A stretch of DNA of 64,000 bases from Aedes albopictus (Eukaryota; Arthropoda; Insecta; Diptera; Culicidae), in NCBI RefSeq assembly GCF_035046485.1, contig NC_085138.1, forward strand, positions 426,299,265 to 426,363,264. The letters run 5' to 3'. The translations under genes and the position numbers were made by a program. The notes under the pieces were generated by a model. The model had not been told where the DNA came from and ran no database searches. It was given only the letters and a program-made list of their open reading frames with translations. The first letter of the stretch is position 1, and each line of letters begins with the position of its first letter. Shown here in pieces: positions 1 through 10,659 of the stretch.

Positions 1-20
1 AAAAGAGTACCAAACCCAAG

Positions 21-1072
21 TAGGGGTCGCAGTACCGAGCACTTTTGGTGAGTACCGGTATTTCGGTACTGGGGCTTACAGTACCGGTAGTACCGGTAAA
101 ATACCGGTACTGAACATTTTTCACTAAAAGGAAAAGTTATCTATTTCGCACAGACAATCTACAATTTACCAGACATTTGTGAATTCCAGGTTTAAGGGAT
201 GTCATAAAATCTAACAAAAACATACTGAATTAAACAAAACAATATGGATAGATAAAAATATATTAAAAAAATAGTTGTATGAAACTGTTTTGAGAACTAT
301 TGTTAAGCTTCTGTGCAGTTTCATAGGCAGTATCTTGGTGAGTCTAAAATTGAAAAGGAACAGCCTTACATGTACCAAAATCAGATTGATAGCGACTAGG
401 TGAAGACAGAAGAAGATTTAACTCTTGATGATGCAAATGAAATCTAAAAACTGAAGATATAACAAGAAACCCTATTCGAAGAGGGTATTCTGCTTATAGA
501 GTTCGAAATCTCGTTACAAGAAAACCCGAAATCTAACAAATTTTATTATAAGCTTACAAATCTATTTCCAAAATTTAACGTTAATTAAACCTAGCATTGC
601 TAAGATATCCTGGATTTGCAGGTTTCATATATGAAATGTTTGTTTTAAATATTGTACTTGGTTTTAAATATTTCGTTTATTTCTATTGCATAGTGGCTAT
701 ACTTCTTCTTCTTCTGTAACTTAGTGTTCTTTGAGCACAGTTATTAATTCGAGGGCTTTCTTTGCCTGCCATTGTATGAATTAGTATATTGTGAGGCAAG
801 CATAATGATACACTATGCCCAGGGAGTCGAGAAAATTTTTCCGACCGGAACGGGAATCGAACCTGCCATATCCATAGCCTTAACCACTAAGCTAACTGGA
901 GAGGAGACCCCATATTGGCTATACTAATGATAGGATTTCATTACTTCGGGAGAGATTTCGCGGTACCGAAAGTACCGGTACCAAGGGTCAGTCAGTACCG
1001 GTATTTCGGTACCAGCAATTGGTCGGTAATACCGGTATTTTCGGTACCGGTACTACCGGTACTACATCCCTA
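21..1072. mobile_element. hAT-like non-autonomous element
   Basis: The ends read TAGGGGTCGCAGTACC and, inverted, TAGGGATGTAGTACC, and an 8-bp direct duplication AACCCAAG flanks them at 13-20 and 1073-1080. An 8-bp duplication with TAGGG termini fits the hAT superfamily, which is inference because no transposase is present. Both subterminal regions (about 30-115 and 960-1070) are dense in palindromic TACCGGTA/GGTACC motifs, as expected for transposase-binding arrays. The element sits inside a satellite with a unit of about 150 bp and carries a SINE at 704-915. Confidence 0.75.
704..915 (-). mobile_element. tRNA-derived SINE inside the hAT-like element
   Basis: On the minus strand a tRNA-like head with an A-box-like TAGCTTAGTGGTTAAGG and a B-box GGTTCGATTCC lies at about 845-905, followed by a unique body and a (GAA)n tail ending at about 704. 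A 10-bp direct repeat TGGCTATACT flanks it at 694-703 and 916-925. This is the classic structure of a pol III SINE; the family resembles common Aedes SINEs, but I cannot assign a name with certainty. Confidence 0.75.
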
Positions 1073-1740
1073 AACCCAAGCGACACATCAAACAGCGGCA
1101 TTTTTGATAACCTGATGAACGGTTAGCAGGAAAACAATATCAGACTATATCTGAACCAGTAGTGTTCCGGAACCGGTTACGGGGGTCCCGACGGATGTGG
1201 CCAAATATAAGAGTACCAAACCCAGGCATGCGACACATCAAACAGCGGCATTTTCGATAATCTGGTGAACGGTAAGCAGGAAAACAGTATCAGACCATAT
1301 CTGAACCGATGGTGTTCCGGAACCGGTTCCCGATGTCCCACCGGAAGTGGCCAAATATAAAAGAGTACCAACCCCATGCATGCGACATATCAACAGCGGC
1401 ATTTTCGATAACCTGGTGAACGGTTAGTAGGAAACCAGTATCAGACCATATCTGAACCGGTAGTTGTCCGGAATCGGTTCCGGGGGTCCCGACGGATGTG
1501 GCCAAATATAAAAGAATACCAAACCCATGCATGCGATACAACAAATAACGGATTTTCTGATGACCTGATGACTGGTTATCAAAGAAATAGGTTATCACCA
1601 CATAACAGGCAGCCGGTAGTGCCGTAACCAGTTCCGGTTGTCCCTCCGAAAGCGGCTAAATATAAAATTGAACTGAACCTATGTATGCGACACAGCAAAG
1701 CTAGGATTATTTGATAACCAAGCAAACAGGCTCAGACCGG
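1073..1740 (-). repeat. Satellite with ~150-bp unit, block 1
   Basis: About four tandem units recur every 145-155 bp, each carrying GCGACACATCAAACAGCGGC, a GGAACCGGTTCC-like core and GGCCAAATATAA. The first unit is interrupted by the hAT-like element, and the last degenerates by about 1740. The same family lies in the opposite orientation at 32150-32250 and 37611-39420. ORFs here are repeat artefacts. Confidence 0.85.
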
Positions 1741-1939
1741 TGAAAAAATGATTTACGTATATGGTCAAATTTCAACCGTTACGTAGTAATTGAACTTTAC
1801 ATGTTTTTGACTTTGCTTGTCTCAAACTGGCTATAACTTGAAAATGGTCAAACTTATCGCATTTGAAAGATTTTTGAATTTTCTGCCAAAAAGATCTTGG
1901 AATCTATTGGTTTAGCTAGATAACTAAAGCAAAAAAGCT
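1741..1939. other. Unassigned AT-rich spacer
   Basis: I see no gene, inverted repeat or tandem structure here; it separates the satellite from the next dispersed repeat. Confidence 0.4.
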
Positions 1940-2275
1940 CGAAAGCAGTGTTTTGCCTTTCTCGTACACTTAGGGTACTAATAAACTATATGTTCACTCA
2001 AAAAACGATTTTTCGAAAAAAGGCTCTGTGGATCAAGTCGCATATACCAATCAACTCAGTTCAACGAATTGAGATTATGTCTGTATGTGTGTATGTATGT
2101 ATGTGCGCAAAAAAAGTTCACTCACTTTTAAGGCACTTCCCATTGGCCGATTTTTCGGATTATAGCTTGAATCGAACCGGAATTGTTTGCTATCAAAAAT
2201 GGTCCAGATCGGCCAAGGCGTTCCGGAGTTATGGCCATTTCAGTGATCCGGACCAGCACCGCTAGAACTGGCCGT
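1940..2275 (-). repeat. Dispersed repeat (GGCCATAACTCCGGAACG family)
   Basis: Read on the minus strand it runs from GGCCATAACTCCGGAACG through a (CATA)n microsatellite and TGATTGGTATAT to GAGAAAGGCAAAA. The same order of blocks occurs on the plus strand at 39430-39730 plus 40677-40720, and partly at 30790-30890, so it is a repeat family with a defined layout. It may be a SINE or a LINE 3' end; I cannot tell which. Confidence 0.65.
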
Positions 2276-2276
2276 A

Positions 2277-2493
2277 TCCACTTATCCGCGAGCGGTAATG
2301 GCGGCGGCTGGCATATCCAACCGATTCGAGTTTTGACGTTTCTTGGGGATCGCAATTGGTTGGCGCCACCAAACGGTGGGTGAAGGGGTGAGGAGGAGAA
2401 TGAAACTGTTTTGACTTTCCCCCAAGAAACGTCAAAATCCGAACCGGTTGGATATGCCCGCCGCCGCCATTACCGCTCACGGATAAGTGGATA
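2277..2493. repeat. Inverted repeat, arms ~72 bp
   Basis: The segment 2277-2348 is repeated in inverted, slightly diverged form at 2420-2493, with ATCCACTTATCCG at the outer ends and CAAGAAACGTCAAA on the inner side, around a loop of about 70 bp. It is probably a small foldback MITE. No target-site duplication is evident. Confidence 0.7.
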
Positions 2494-2529
2494 TAAAACT
2501 GAACTAGCCCCATCATGCGATACATCAAA

Positions 2530-3610
2530 CTGCGGCGATTTTTGTAACCTTTAGCATGGTTGACGAGTTTTGTGCGGAAATCAACAATGGAGACCAGAAG
2601 CTCCTCGGTGTCGGCTGTTTAATAGAGATTTTGGCTCTTACAGGACGCTATATGAGAATATTTGATATGGGGAATATGTCTGGACTTCTAAAATGGCGAC
2701 TAGAATATCCAAGATGGCGGTCTGAAATCCAAGATGGTGGCTTCAAATTCAAGATGGCGTCTGTTTAAAGAAGTTTAAGGCTCTAAAACCATGCAATATG
2801 AGTATACAGTGGACGTTCGATAGCTGCAACATGTTTACGTTTTACTTAGCGAACGAAATTCGGTAACTGCAACGACTGACAGATGTCAACAAGTTGTCAA
2901 ACGACAAAAAATAACCGTGAACGTGATCCGACTGTTCATTTGGGCTAACATGGCGCACCATTTTGACGTTTGGCGGTGCGATATCTGCAAAGTTGTTGCA
3001 CTTACCGGACTTGCAATTAAAAAGCATTGCAGTTAAACCGTTTGCACCGACCGAACGTCTACTGTATTTGGTATGGGGAAGATGTCCGGAGTCAAAAAAC
3101 GGCGACCAGAATGTACAAGATGGCGATCTAAAATCCAAGATAGCGGCTTCAGTTTCAAGATGGCGGCTGTTTGATGAAGATTTAGGTTCTGACGGCTGAT
3201 TAATGAAGTTTTAGGCTCTAAAACCAAGCAATATTGGTATATTTGGTATGGAGAAGACTTCCAGAGTCCAAAATGGCGATCAGGATATCCAAGATGGCGA
3301 TCTCAAATTTCAAATGGCGGCTCCGAATTCAATATCGCGGCTGTTTCATGGAGTTTTAGGGCCTGAAACAATGCATTATTAGTATATTTGGTATGGGGAT
3401 GATGTCTGGATTCCAAAAATGGCGACTAGAATATCCAAGATGGTGGTCCAAAATCCAAGATGGCGGCTCTAAATTCAAGATGGCGGCTGTTTAATGGAGT
3501 ATATTTTTCGTAGGGAAGATGCCTAGACGCCAAAAATGGCGACCACAACATCCAAGATGGCAAAATTAATTCCTAAATGGCGGCTTCAAATTCAAGATAG
3601 CGTTTTTTTT
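2530..3610 (+). repeat. AAGATGGCGG repeat block, plus orientation
   Basis: Degenerate units of about 110-140 bp recur, built from TGGTATGGGGAAGATGTC, CAAAAATGGCGACCAGAATAT, several CAAGATGGCGGCT motifs and a spacer containing TTTTAGG. The same family, in inverted orientation and with the same boundary module (GGTTGACGAGTTTTGTGCGG), lies at 28050-28765. It does not code in any consistent frame. Confidence 0.8.
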
Positions 3611-3830
3611 TCTTAAGAGTTTGAGGCTCAAATTTTAAAAGCCAGATGAACGATATGATTTCTGATATCATGAAATGGATTTTTGTTAATTGTATGAAAG
3701 AACGATGTACATCAACATTTCGCTTGAGTTTTATTGAAATGGGGTTTCGAAGGCACGAGAAAGGCGCCATCACCGCTAGGTGGATTAATTCGGGTTTTTT
3801 TTTTTGAGACGGTCTACTCATTAGACGTTC
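3610..3830. repeat. Fragment of a dispersed repeat
   Basis: It contains GCACGAGAAAGGCGCCATCA followed by CCGCTAGGTGGATTAATTC, matching in inverted form the segment near 31415-31460. It is a fragment of a repeat family shared within this window and has no coding signal. Confidence 0.45.
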
Positions 3831-4880
3831 CTGTGAAATTCTCCGATATATTTGAAGAAACTCGAAAAGAAAACAAAGAAGTTTGTAGGTAAAATAGTGG
3901 GCAAATTTTCAAAATAATATCCGGAGAAGTTTCGAAATAATCTCTAAAGAATTCCTAAGGAATGTGTGGTAAATTTCCTATTGAAATCGCGAAAAAATCT
4001 AGGAACAAAAGAAAGAAAAATTCCTGGAATTATTCTTTCTTAAATCCTTTATATACTTACATCGAAGGAATTTCTTAAGAATATAACAAATAATGTTTGT
4101 GATAAATTCTTGAAGAAATCTGTAGGTAAATTTTTGAATCAATTTGTATTGTAAATATTTGTATTGCATAGAGTACTGGAATGAATTTCTAAAACTATCT
4201 TTGGAGGAATAAGTAAAGGTTGTGCGCAAAGGCCCGAAGCAATTTTTGTACTGTTTGGATTTATTAAAATTATTTCTGGAGAAATTATTGAAGGAATTAC
4301 AGAGGGTAAATTAGAAAAAAAAAATCCTGAAATAATTTGCGCACGATTTTTTTTAATAATTTCTGGTAGTCTCGTAAGGTTCTCTGAACTAATGTCTAAC
4401 GGATTGTCTGGGGGAATCCCGAAAAGAATTTTTCAAGGAATTCCCTTGGCAAGCTAAGGAGGAATTCTCGAAAAGGAGAAATGAACAAAGGAATTTGTGG
4501 GAAAATTTCTTTAAAGAACTTGTGGAGGAATTCTCGATGCAATCTCTATAGTAATTATCTACTCACCACTCAAGATTATCGAGCTGCTGGTGGTACTAAT
4601 TCTAGAAAAAAAATAACAGAACAAATATTTTTTAAAAAGTTCTTAAGGAACGAATTTGTAGCAAAATCTAAGGGGGTGATTCCCGCAAGATTCTCTAAGG
4701 TATTTACTAAAGAATTCTTGAAGAAATTTTCAAAAGAACATCTCTGCGAAATTTTAATAAAAAAATCCAGAAAGAACTTTTTAAGAAAATTTGAAATTCT
4801 TATTTGAATAATCTCAGAAGAAAAGAAAATAATGTGGGAAAATATGTGGACGAATTTTTAAAATAATTACCAGAAAAGTA
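3830..4880. repeat. AT-rich AAGGAATTC/AAGAATTTC repeat tract
   Basis: Short degenerate motifs such as GAAGAAATTTTC, AAGGAATTC and AAGAACTT recur every 15-30 bp through this kilobase. The same vocabulary in the complementary orientation fills 30900-31430 and 40720-42090. The open frames at 3999-4229 and 4481-4807 are low-complexity translations of this repeat. Confidence 0.7.
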
Positions 4881-6420
4881 TGTAGACGTCTTAACACTGT
4901 TACACCCCACTGATCAACTTCACTCAAAAATGCGGTATTCTGAGAAGTGCTCCGGTATTGTCAAAGTTCTCAAGAGGCCCAAATTGCCACCCCAAAAAGG
5001 TAAGTTCATAATGACACCGATTTGGGTAGTTACTTCCAGTCTCTTGAGATTTCTTCTCAACCAAAAGATTCGGTGAATCCGGCCGGGAGTGATATGTGAT
5101 TCAACTTTCGTTAAGTCACCAATTTATCATCCCAAATAGTTCATACCATAAATTGTCCTCCCCCGCCACTTGGAAAAAAGAAACCGAAAACTTTTCACCC
5201 AACATCTTTCTTGGGCATGCTTGCTTACTTACCTACACATACACACAGCGCCCACAAACACACTAATGAACTGCGAAAACGTGATTCAAGACTTTCTGGT
5301 TCTGGGATGCATTCATTCGACATGACTTTAAAAACATTTTATCAGCGGCAACAGCTCCTATAAACGCTTATGCTGGGAGTGAGTGCAAAGAGCATCGCAT
5401 CGTGTCGTCGTCGTCAAAAGAAGCAAAGTTTTTCTGTGCGCAACCCGAAAAACTTTTACTTTTGGAACTCAGTAACAACAAAAATACTACTAACTTCGAA
5501 GAGTGGTGGTGGTGGTGTGGTGTGGTGGGCTCAGGTCAGGAAGAACTGAGACGAAAGTCTCCATCACACATAATCAGATAGCACACCGAAGAAAGTCCGC
5601 CTTCCGTATTTTCCTCTCTGAATGAACGATCCGCTGGCACTGTTAGTTATGGTGCAGGAGACTGTCTTTTTCTCGGTTGCAATAAAAGTTTCTGCCAAGA
5701 AAGTCGGGTTTGTTTCAGGGACAGAGAATAATCCTCGCAGCAGCAGCAGCAGCCAGCGGATCGGCAGCTTCCTCCAGGAGTTTCCGTCTTCCGACGACGT
5801 GCTTCCCAATGAAGTTACGACCGTCGACGACGACGACGACGACGACGGTGCGGTGGGTACCTGTAGGTGGTGCCGAATTTGTGTTGGATGGTTGTGTATC
5901 TTTCGCAAAAATGGTACGCTGCGGGTTGGTGGAGGGACCGAAGCAACTTTGCAACCTAATCGAGGAGAGATAAACTTTTTCCTTTCACCAAGGAGAAGAA
6001 CAACTTGCAAGCGGATCCCATTGATTTCATCCAATTATGGTTAGCCCAGAACACATGTTTTGGGACTTTTTTCTGTTTGGACATTATTTAGGTGGGAGTA
6101 ATGGATGGTGGGTTTCTTGTAAATGGTTAACGATTCTGAGAATAGTTTTGGTTGAATACTTTGTAATTGGTGACTGGACAAGAAACAATTTGATGACCTA
6201 TAGGTTTTGGGAACCGTAAAGAAATGCAGATGATTATATTATGAATTTTCAATAAAACACATTGAATTGAGTGAATTTTATATATTGTATCTTTGTTGGA
6301 AAAAAAATCACTGATCATTTATCCATTTTGTCTTTTTCTATAACACTACTTTTCCGTAGAATGCTATTTGTTCTTGTACCGACTTTTTCGAACCCTCTAA
6401 GCAGAATACTCTCTTCTATT
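4880..6420. other. Unassigned region with simple repeats
   Basis: No transposon ends or conserved protein are recognisable. Short microsatellites occur: GTGGTGGT near 5505, CAGCAGCAG near 5740 and GAC repeats near 5825-5850. These produce opposing open frames at 5564-6034 and 5622-6044. This is one of the few stretches that may be single-copy; a host exon or UTR cannot be excluded, but I see no splice-supported coding frame. Confidence 0.4.
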
Positions 6421-6545
6421 TGTTGTGTACATTACACCGTTCAACACTATTTTTTGCTATGGGATTAAAAAAAAAGAACAGGGGTTTGAGACCCTAGAAG
6501 TGTTATAGTGAAAGAATTTTTGAAAAATATTGAACCGGGCCTTCA

Positions 6546-6716
6546 CAATTCAAAACCGAAGTTTGTATGGAGAACTTGGGGTGTTCAATTGATATTTGCA
6601 TTAGAACGCGCTGTACATATATTTAGGCGTTAGACAATAACGAAACAAACTGAAATTCCGAAAACGCCTAAAAGTATGCACAGCACGTTCTCCATACAAA
6701 CTTCAGTTTTAAGGGT
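6546..6716. mobile_element. Small palindromic MITE in the left arm
   Basis: Inverted ends AAAACCGAAGTTTGTATGGA / CCATACAAACTTCAGTTTT enclose about 170 bp. The matching place in the right arm near 10195-10210 lacks this segment, so it is an insertion made after the inverted repeat formed. Confidence 0.55.
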
Positions 6717-6949
6717 GAACGGGACGGTCGAGGAATTATCCGCCATTGCTCTGTTGCTACTAAGATGGTAATCTCAGGTTTTACTTCATATTTTGCAACA
6801 GAGACCTTTCATTGTGTAATAGGGTGGCCCACACTTTTTTTTTTACTTATTCGTTTATTTGGGAGGCTCGGGCGCCACGTGGGCATAACAGAGCCGAATC
6901 GAAGTTTGTTTTTTGGTTATAATAAAATATAGAACAACATAGACTAATA

Positions 6950-7930
6950 TTAATCGTAATAAACGTCAACTAAATCTATTGCAATATTGTAGGCGGCTGC
7001 TATTCTGCTCTTGTCTTCTTCCATCAGTTGCTGGCGTTCATTCTGATCTTCAATCCACTCGTACGATGAAACTTTTAACCTTCTCCTAACGGAAGGCAAG
7101 TCCGGGTCCGCGATGATGCTGCTGTCACTCTCGCTCGATTGTGGATTAACCTCGTTTTTCTTTTTTGCTTGTTTTTCTACATCCGAATCAGATGACCGTT
7201 GTCGCTTTGTTTCGCTTTTCTTCACTTTCTTTTTCAATTTCTCCTTTGGCTGTTTGCACTCGCCGGAGACAGCTTCATCCATCCCGGCTTCTTCATCTTC
7301 TTTTCCTTTTTCTACCTCGAAATTTGTTGCTGGATTTTGCTGTGTAGCCTGCTCTCCTCGACGATCCATAAGCAAAGGACACGATCTTTTCAGATGCGTA
7401 TCCGATTGACATCTGTAGCATCTCAACTTCTTGCCATCGTAATAAATCCTCCCTTTTCGATGACGAAAATAGAGCACATCGGGAATTTCCTTCTCAACCT
7501 CCATGTACAGCCCACGTATTCCAGTGAACATATCCAGCTGGAATTCAGCGGGGAAACGTTCACGAACAACACGTCGAATTCTTCCGTACTTGCACAGTAC
7601 CGATGACAGATCCTGATCCGAAATCTCCGGTGGAAGATCGAAAACACGTACATATCGAGTGGTCTCTCCAGCCATCGACATACGTACAGAAACACTTTTC
7701 CCATCAGAATAATGGAAAGCAAGCAGCTCGGGACTCTGTTCCAAGGAGAACTTCATGGCTCCTTCGGTCTTGAAACGTATAAAAATTGACTTCTCGTCAG
7801 AAATTTTATACACGGTTTCCATCATCGCATGGTCGCCATTGATTTCCTTAACAAAGCGGGCCACATCCGCCAGAGATGGTTGAGCGGCATCTCCGGGGAA
7901 GACAAAAGCAATCGTGTTTTTAACTTCCAT
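6950..7930 (-). CDS. LINE ORF1-like nucleic-acid-binding protein
   Basis: This is an intact 326-residue frame starting at the ATG at 7930; a longer frame would need a GTG at 7942. A segment near residues 90-130 (YVRVFDLPPEISDQDL) resembles an RRM-like fold. One CCHC knuckle of the form CX2CX4HX4C lies at about residues 171-184 (CYRCQSDTHLKRSC). The C-terminal third is highly charged, rich in Lys, Glu and Ser. Such proteins coat LINE RNA in the retrotransposition particle. No ORF2 follows: the A-tail lies about 105 bp past the stop. The frame has no stops, so the insertion is young or was selected until recently. A domesticated gag-like gene is an alternative that I consider less likely. Confidence 0.65.
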   Translation of the reverse strand: MEVKNTIAFVFPGDAAQPSLADVARFVKEINGDHAMMETVYKISDEKSIFIRFKTEGAMKFSLEQSPELLAFHYSDGKSVSVRMSMAGETTRYVRVFDLPPEISDQDLSSVLCKYGRIRRVVRERFPAEFQLDMFTGIRGLYMEVEKEIPDVLYFRHRKGRIYYDGKKLRCYRCQSDTHLKRSCPLLMDRRGEQATQQNPATNFEVEKGKEDEEAGMDEAVSGECKQPKEKLKKKVKKSETKRQRSSDSDVEKQAKKKNEVNPQSSESDSSIIADPDLPSVRRRLKVSSYEWIEDQNERQQLMEEDKSRIAAAYNIAIDLVDVYYD

Positions 7931-8049
7931 CTCTCTCTCCACTTCGGCCGATGGGGAGAATAACTATCACTTCGTCTGCAAACGCGCACCGAAAGCAAGC
8001 ACGAGCGAAACAACACGTCTGTTCACATCGAGGTGTGATCGTTCACTCG

Positions 8050-8740
8050 ATCAAAAAACGATCAATTCTGACTATACATGTCAATGGTTGCTCCTCCGTG
8101 ATTGATCTGAACTGGTACCAGTTGCACTGAGATCCAACTGAATAAGGGGCTGGGACATTCCACTTATTCTCAAAGTGCAATTTTTAGCAGCTCATGCATA
8201 ATTTGATCAATAACGGCGCCGGCCAAGTCCTTATAGTCAGCTGGGAAGGGAAAGGAATGTTAGAGTGTACTGGTTGTTGCTACTAGAGACCGAGAGCACT
8301 CTGCGTCCCCACAACCCGCACGGACTGGGGTATTTGTTAGACGGAAAGGATGGGAGATCTGGGAGTCACCGTTGGGTCGGTGATGCGATCCATGGATATT
8401 TATAGTGTTATTTATAGTGTTCGTGATAGATTGTGTGGTGAATAAGGTGAATAAGGTCAAGCGGCACAGCACGCTTTGGTTGCATAACTTATAGGCGTTA
8501 TATATACACTGTGCTGTGAGTGGAAGTTGGAAGGGAGGGAAACGACTTTTTTCAATTCGTTTCTGGTTCTAGCGATGGCTATGAACATATGAATATACAT
8601 GAATTGTATATGTAGAGAAGAGAGAGCGAGAGAAAGTGGATAGAAAGATACAAAGTAGGATGAAAAGGACGAGCCAGGGATTGAACCCATGACCTTCTGC
8701 ATACGAATCAGAAGCGGTAGCCACTAGACCACCAAGCCCG
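8050..8740 (-). mobile_element. tRNA-headed SINE-like insertion with 27-bp duplication
   Basis: The direct repeat at 8023-8049 and 8741-8767 (both begin TCACATCGAGGTGTGATCG) is 27 bp and perfect. Between them, read on the minus strand, is a tRNA-like head with GGTCTAGTGGCTACCGC and a B-box-like GGGTTCAATCCC at about 8662-8740, followed by a long unique body. At 691 bp it is long for a SINE and may be composite. Confidence 0.65.
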
Positions 8741-8925
8741 TCACATCGAGGTGTGATCGTTCACTCGGTGAAAAACAAAAATTTCGAAAAATGCCAAGTC
8801 TTACCTCCTGAATCAGTTGTTTTGGACTCCCAGAAGCTACATTCAACATTTTAACAAAATCGGTTGAGCCTAAGGGGGCGCTCAAAACGCTTGAAGTTTG
8901 TATGGGAAAACTTGGCCAAATGTAT

Positions 8926-9093
8926 GGGGCTGTCCATATACCACGTGGTTATTGGGGGGGGGGGGGGTAAGTTTCTTTTCAATGACCATTTTGTATGGAC
9001 AAATAAAAAAATTGTAAGGACTAATGACCACGCGGGGGGGGGGGGGGGGTGAAAAGTCCCAAAAAAATGACCACGTGGTTTATGGACAGCCCC
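8926..9093. mobile_element. MITE GGGGCTGTCCATA, copy 1
   Basis: Perfect inverted ends GGGGCTGTCC/GGACAGCCCC enclose 168 bp, with ACCACGTGGT near each end and two long G runs (near 8957 and 9037). The 3-bp duplication TAT flanks it at 8923-8925 and 9094-9096. The other arm of the host foldback shows the uninterrupted site. A second copy lies at 26936-27096. Confidence 0.85.
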
Positions 9094-9281
9094 TATGCAG
9101 AAATTTTAAGTTTTTGAATTTTACCGCTAGGTGGCGCTGTAAGCGTTCAATAAATAAACCCTTTGGTATTATAGTAGTTGACACATGCCAAAGAACTTTG
9201 TCGAAGACCGCGAAGTGATCCGACGGCTGTGAAAAAAGTTATACCCTAGGCAGAGTGAGGCAAAGTATTGAGATTTCATTA

Positions 9282-9668
9282 CAGTTGACTCTCTACATCT
9301 CGATATTGAAGGGACCATCGATCGATTTGCAGAACCAATTTGTAATGCACACTAGATTGAAAAAACCTCCGTAACTAAGAAAATCCATCAACAAACACAT
9401 GTCACTTCGCCCATCCAGAATGTTTTGCTCCTAGAAAACATGGTCTAGCAACCTGTGAAAATGGTCATATCGACATACGGAGAGAAAATGTGGAGCCAAA
9501 ACGAACTAGATCGCATCGAGATAGGGAGATATCGAGATAAGGAGATATTGACAAATAGAGAGGTAAAATGCAGAGGTAAATGCAGATGCAGATTGAAGGG
9601 ACCGACTAAATTATCGAGATAGGGAGAGATATCGAGATGTAGAACATCGACATGTGGAGAGTCGACTG
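9282..9668. mobile_element. TA-flanked MITE with CAGTYGACTCTC ends
   Basis: Ends CAGTTGACTCTC and GAGAGTCGACTG are flanked by TA on both sides (9280-9281 and 9669-9670). The interior repeats GAGATATCGAGAT-type motifs. TA duplication and CAGT ends fit Tc1/mariner/pogo-type mobilisation, which is inference because no transposase is present. It sits in the loop of the 6.4-10.35 kb foldback. Confidence 0.75.
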
Positions 9669-10449
9669 TATTGATATTATTCCTTTATGTACATGTATTG
9701 GAAAAACAACAAAAAAGTGTATCCTCACTTTACCTAGGGTATAACTTTTTTCACAGACATTGGATCACTTTGCGGTCTTGGACAAAATTGTTATAGTCAC
9801 CAACAATAATACCAAAGGGTTTGATTATTGAACGCTTACAGCGCCACCTAGCGGCAAAATTCGAAAACTTAAAATTTCTGCATACATTTGGCCAAGTTTT
9901 CCCATACAGACTTCAAGCGTTTTGAGCGCCCCCTTAGGCTTAATTTATTTTGCTTAAAATTTGGAATGTAGCTTCTGGGAGTCCAAAAGTACTGATTTAG
10001 GAAGTAAGACTTGGGATTTTCGAAATTTTTGCTTTTCATATAAGTGTGGGCCACCTTATTATGTATGCAGTGCATATTCTGATTGTTTTTCAGCATCTTC
10101 AGTGCGATAGAAATCGAGATTACCATCTTCAAAATTGCGAGGCAAATTGTTAGAAAGAGAGGAAAGATAGGAAAAATAACACTGCGTCCCGTTTCACCTT
10201 AAACTGTGAAGGCCCGCTCCAATATTCTTCAAAAATTCTTTCACTATGACACTTCTAGGGTCCCAAACTCCTTTTCTTTTTTTCTCATCCCATAACACCA
10301 AATTTTGTCGAGCAGTGTTATTTATTGTACATAGTAGCAACGTTTGTCGGACTAACATTCCTTCCCTAAACTAACAATCATGGAATTCAATGGTTCATTG
10401 AGCAACTAGGTTTGTATGTAATCGAACGCAATTCCATTAAACCACGAAG

Positions 10450-10657
10450 TAAGGTCTTGGACTATTTTGGCAGGAGCATCCATTTTGGGCACTATAGCAG
10501 TCAATTTTGAACCGATTGACTTAATTTTTGAGACATGATCAGATACGCACAGTATCCAGCCATGTGCAAAAATTCAAGTCAATCGGTTTGAAATTGACAG
10601 AGTTGTAGCAGCAAGTGCTCAAAATAGGTGCTCCTGCCCAAATGGTCCCAGACCCTA
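10450..10657. mobile_element. Palindromic MITE
   Basis: Inverted ends AGGTCTTGGACTATTTTGGC / GCCCAAATGGTCCCAGACCC enclose about 205 bp with nearly fully palindromic arms (AATCGGTTTGAAATTGAC inside). A TA lies at each boundary and may be the target duplication. Confidence 0.65.
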
Positions 10658-10659
10658 CC

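Larger units (their letters stand above)
6838..8767 (-). mobile_element. ORF1-only retroelement with poly(A) tail
   Basis: This minus-strand insertion ends in an A-tail at 6836-6845 just after AATAAA-like signals and begins near 8767. It carries a single ORF (6950-7930) and no endonuclease or reverse transcriptase. It interrupts the left arm of the foldback within GGTGGCCCACACTT, and it was itself hit by a SINE at 8050-8740. It is either a retroposed ORF1 or a non-autonomous LINE derivative; the exact 5' end is inferred. Confidence 0.55.
6425..10345. mobile_element. Large inverted-repeat (foldback) element
   Basis: A left arm (about 6425-6838, resuming at 8768-9260) is repeated in inverted form at about 9740-10345. 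Shared landmarks are GACCCTAGAAGTGT, CGGGCCTTCACA, AAGATGGTAATCTC, the core GGTGGCCCACACTT and CTCCCAGAAGCTA. The left arm is interrupted by a retroelement at the GGTGGCCCACACTT point, and smaller MITEs sit in arm and loop. A related single arm starts at 43278. There is no coding capacity. Confidence 0.65.

Noticed and set aside
845..905. Candidate tRNA gene
   Set aside because: Only A- and B-box-like sequences are convincing; it lies in a SINE with its own tail and target duplication. The same applies to the tRNA-like sequences near 8662, 34720, 35228, 40005, 45615 and 47708.
4481..4807. 108-codon ORF rich in Lys, Asn and Phe
   Set aside because: It lies in an AT-rich repeat tract that recurs at 30900 and 40720 with different frames; no conservation of the protein reading.
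5564..6044. Overlapping ORFs of 156 and 140 codons on opposite strands
   Set aside because: Their length depends on CAG and GAC microsatellites; no family resemblance, and neither has supporting signals.
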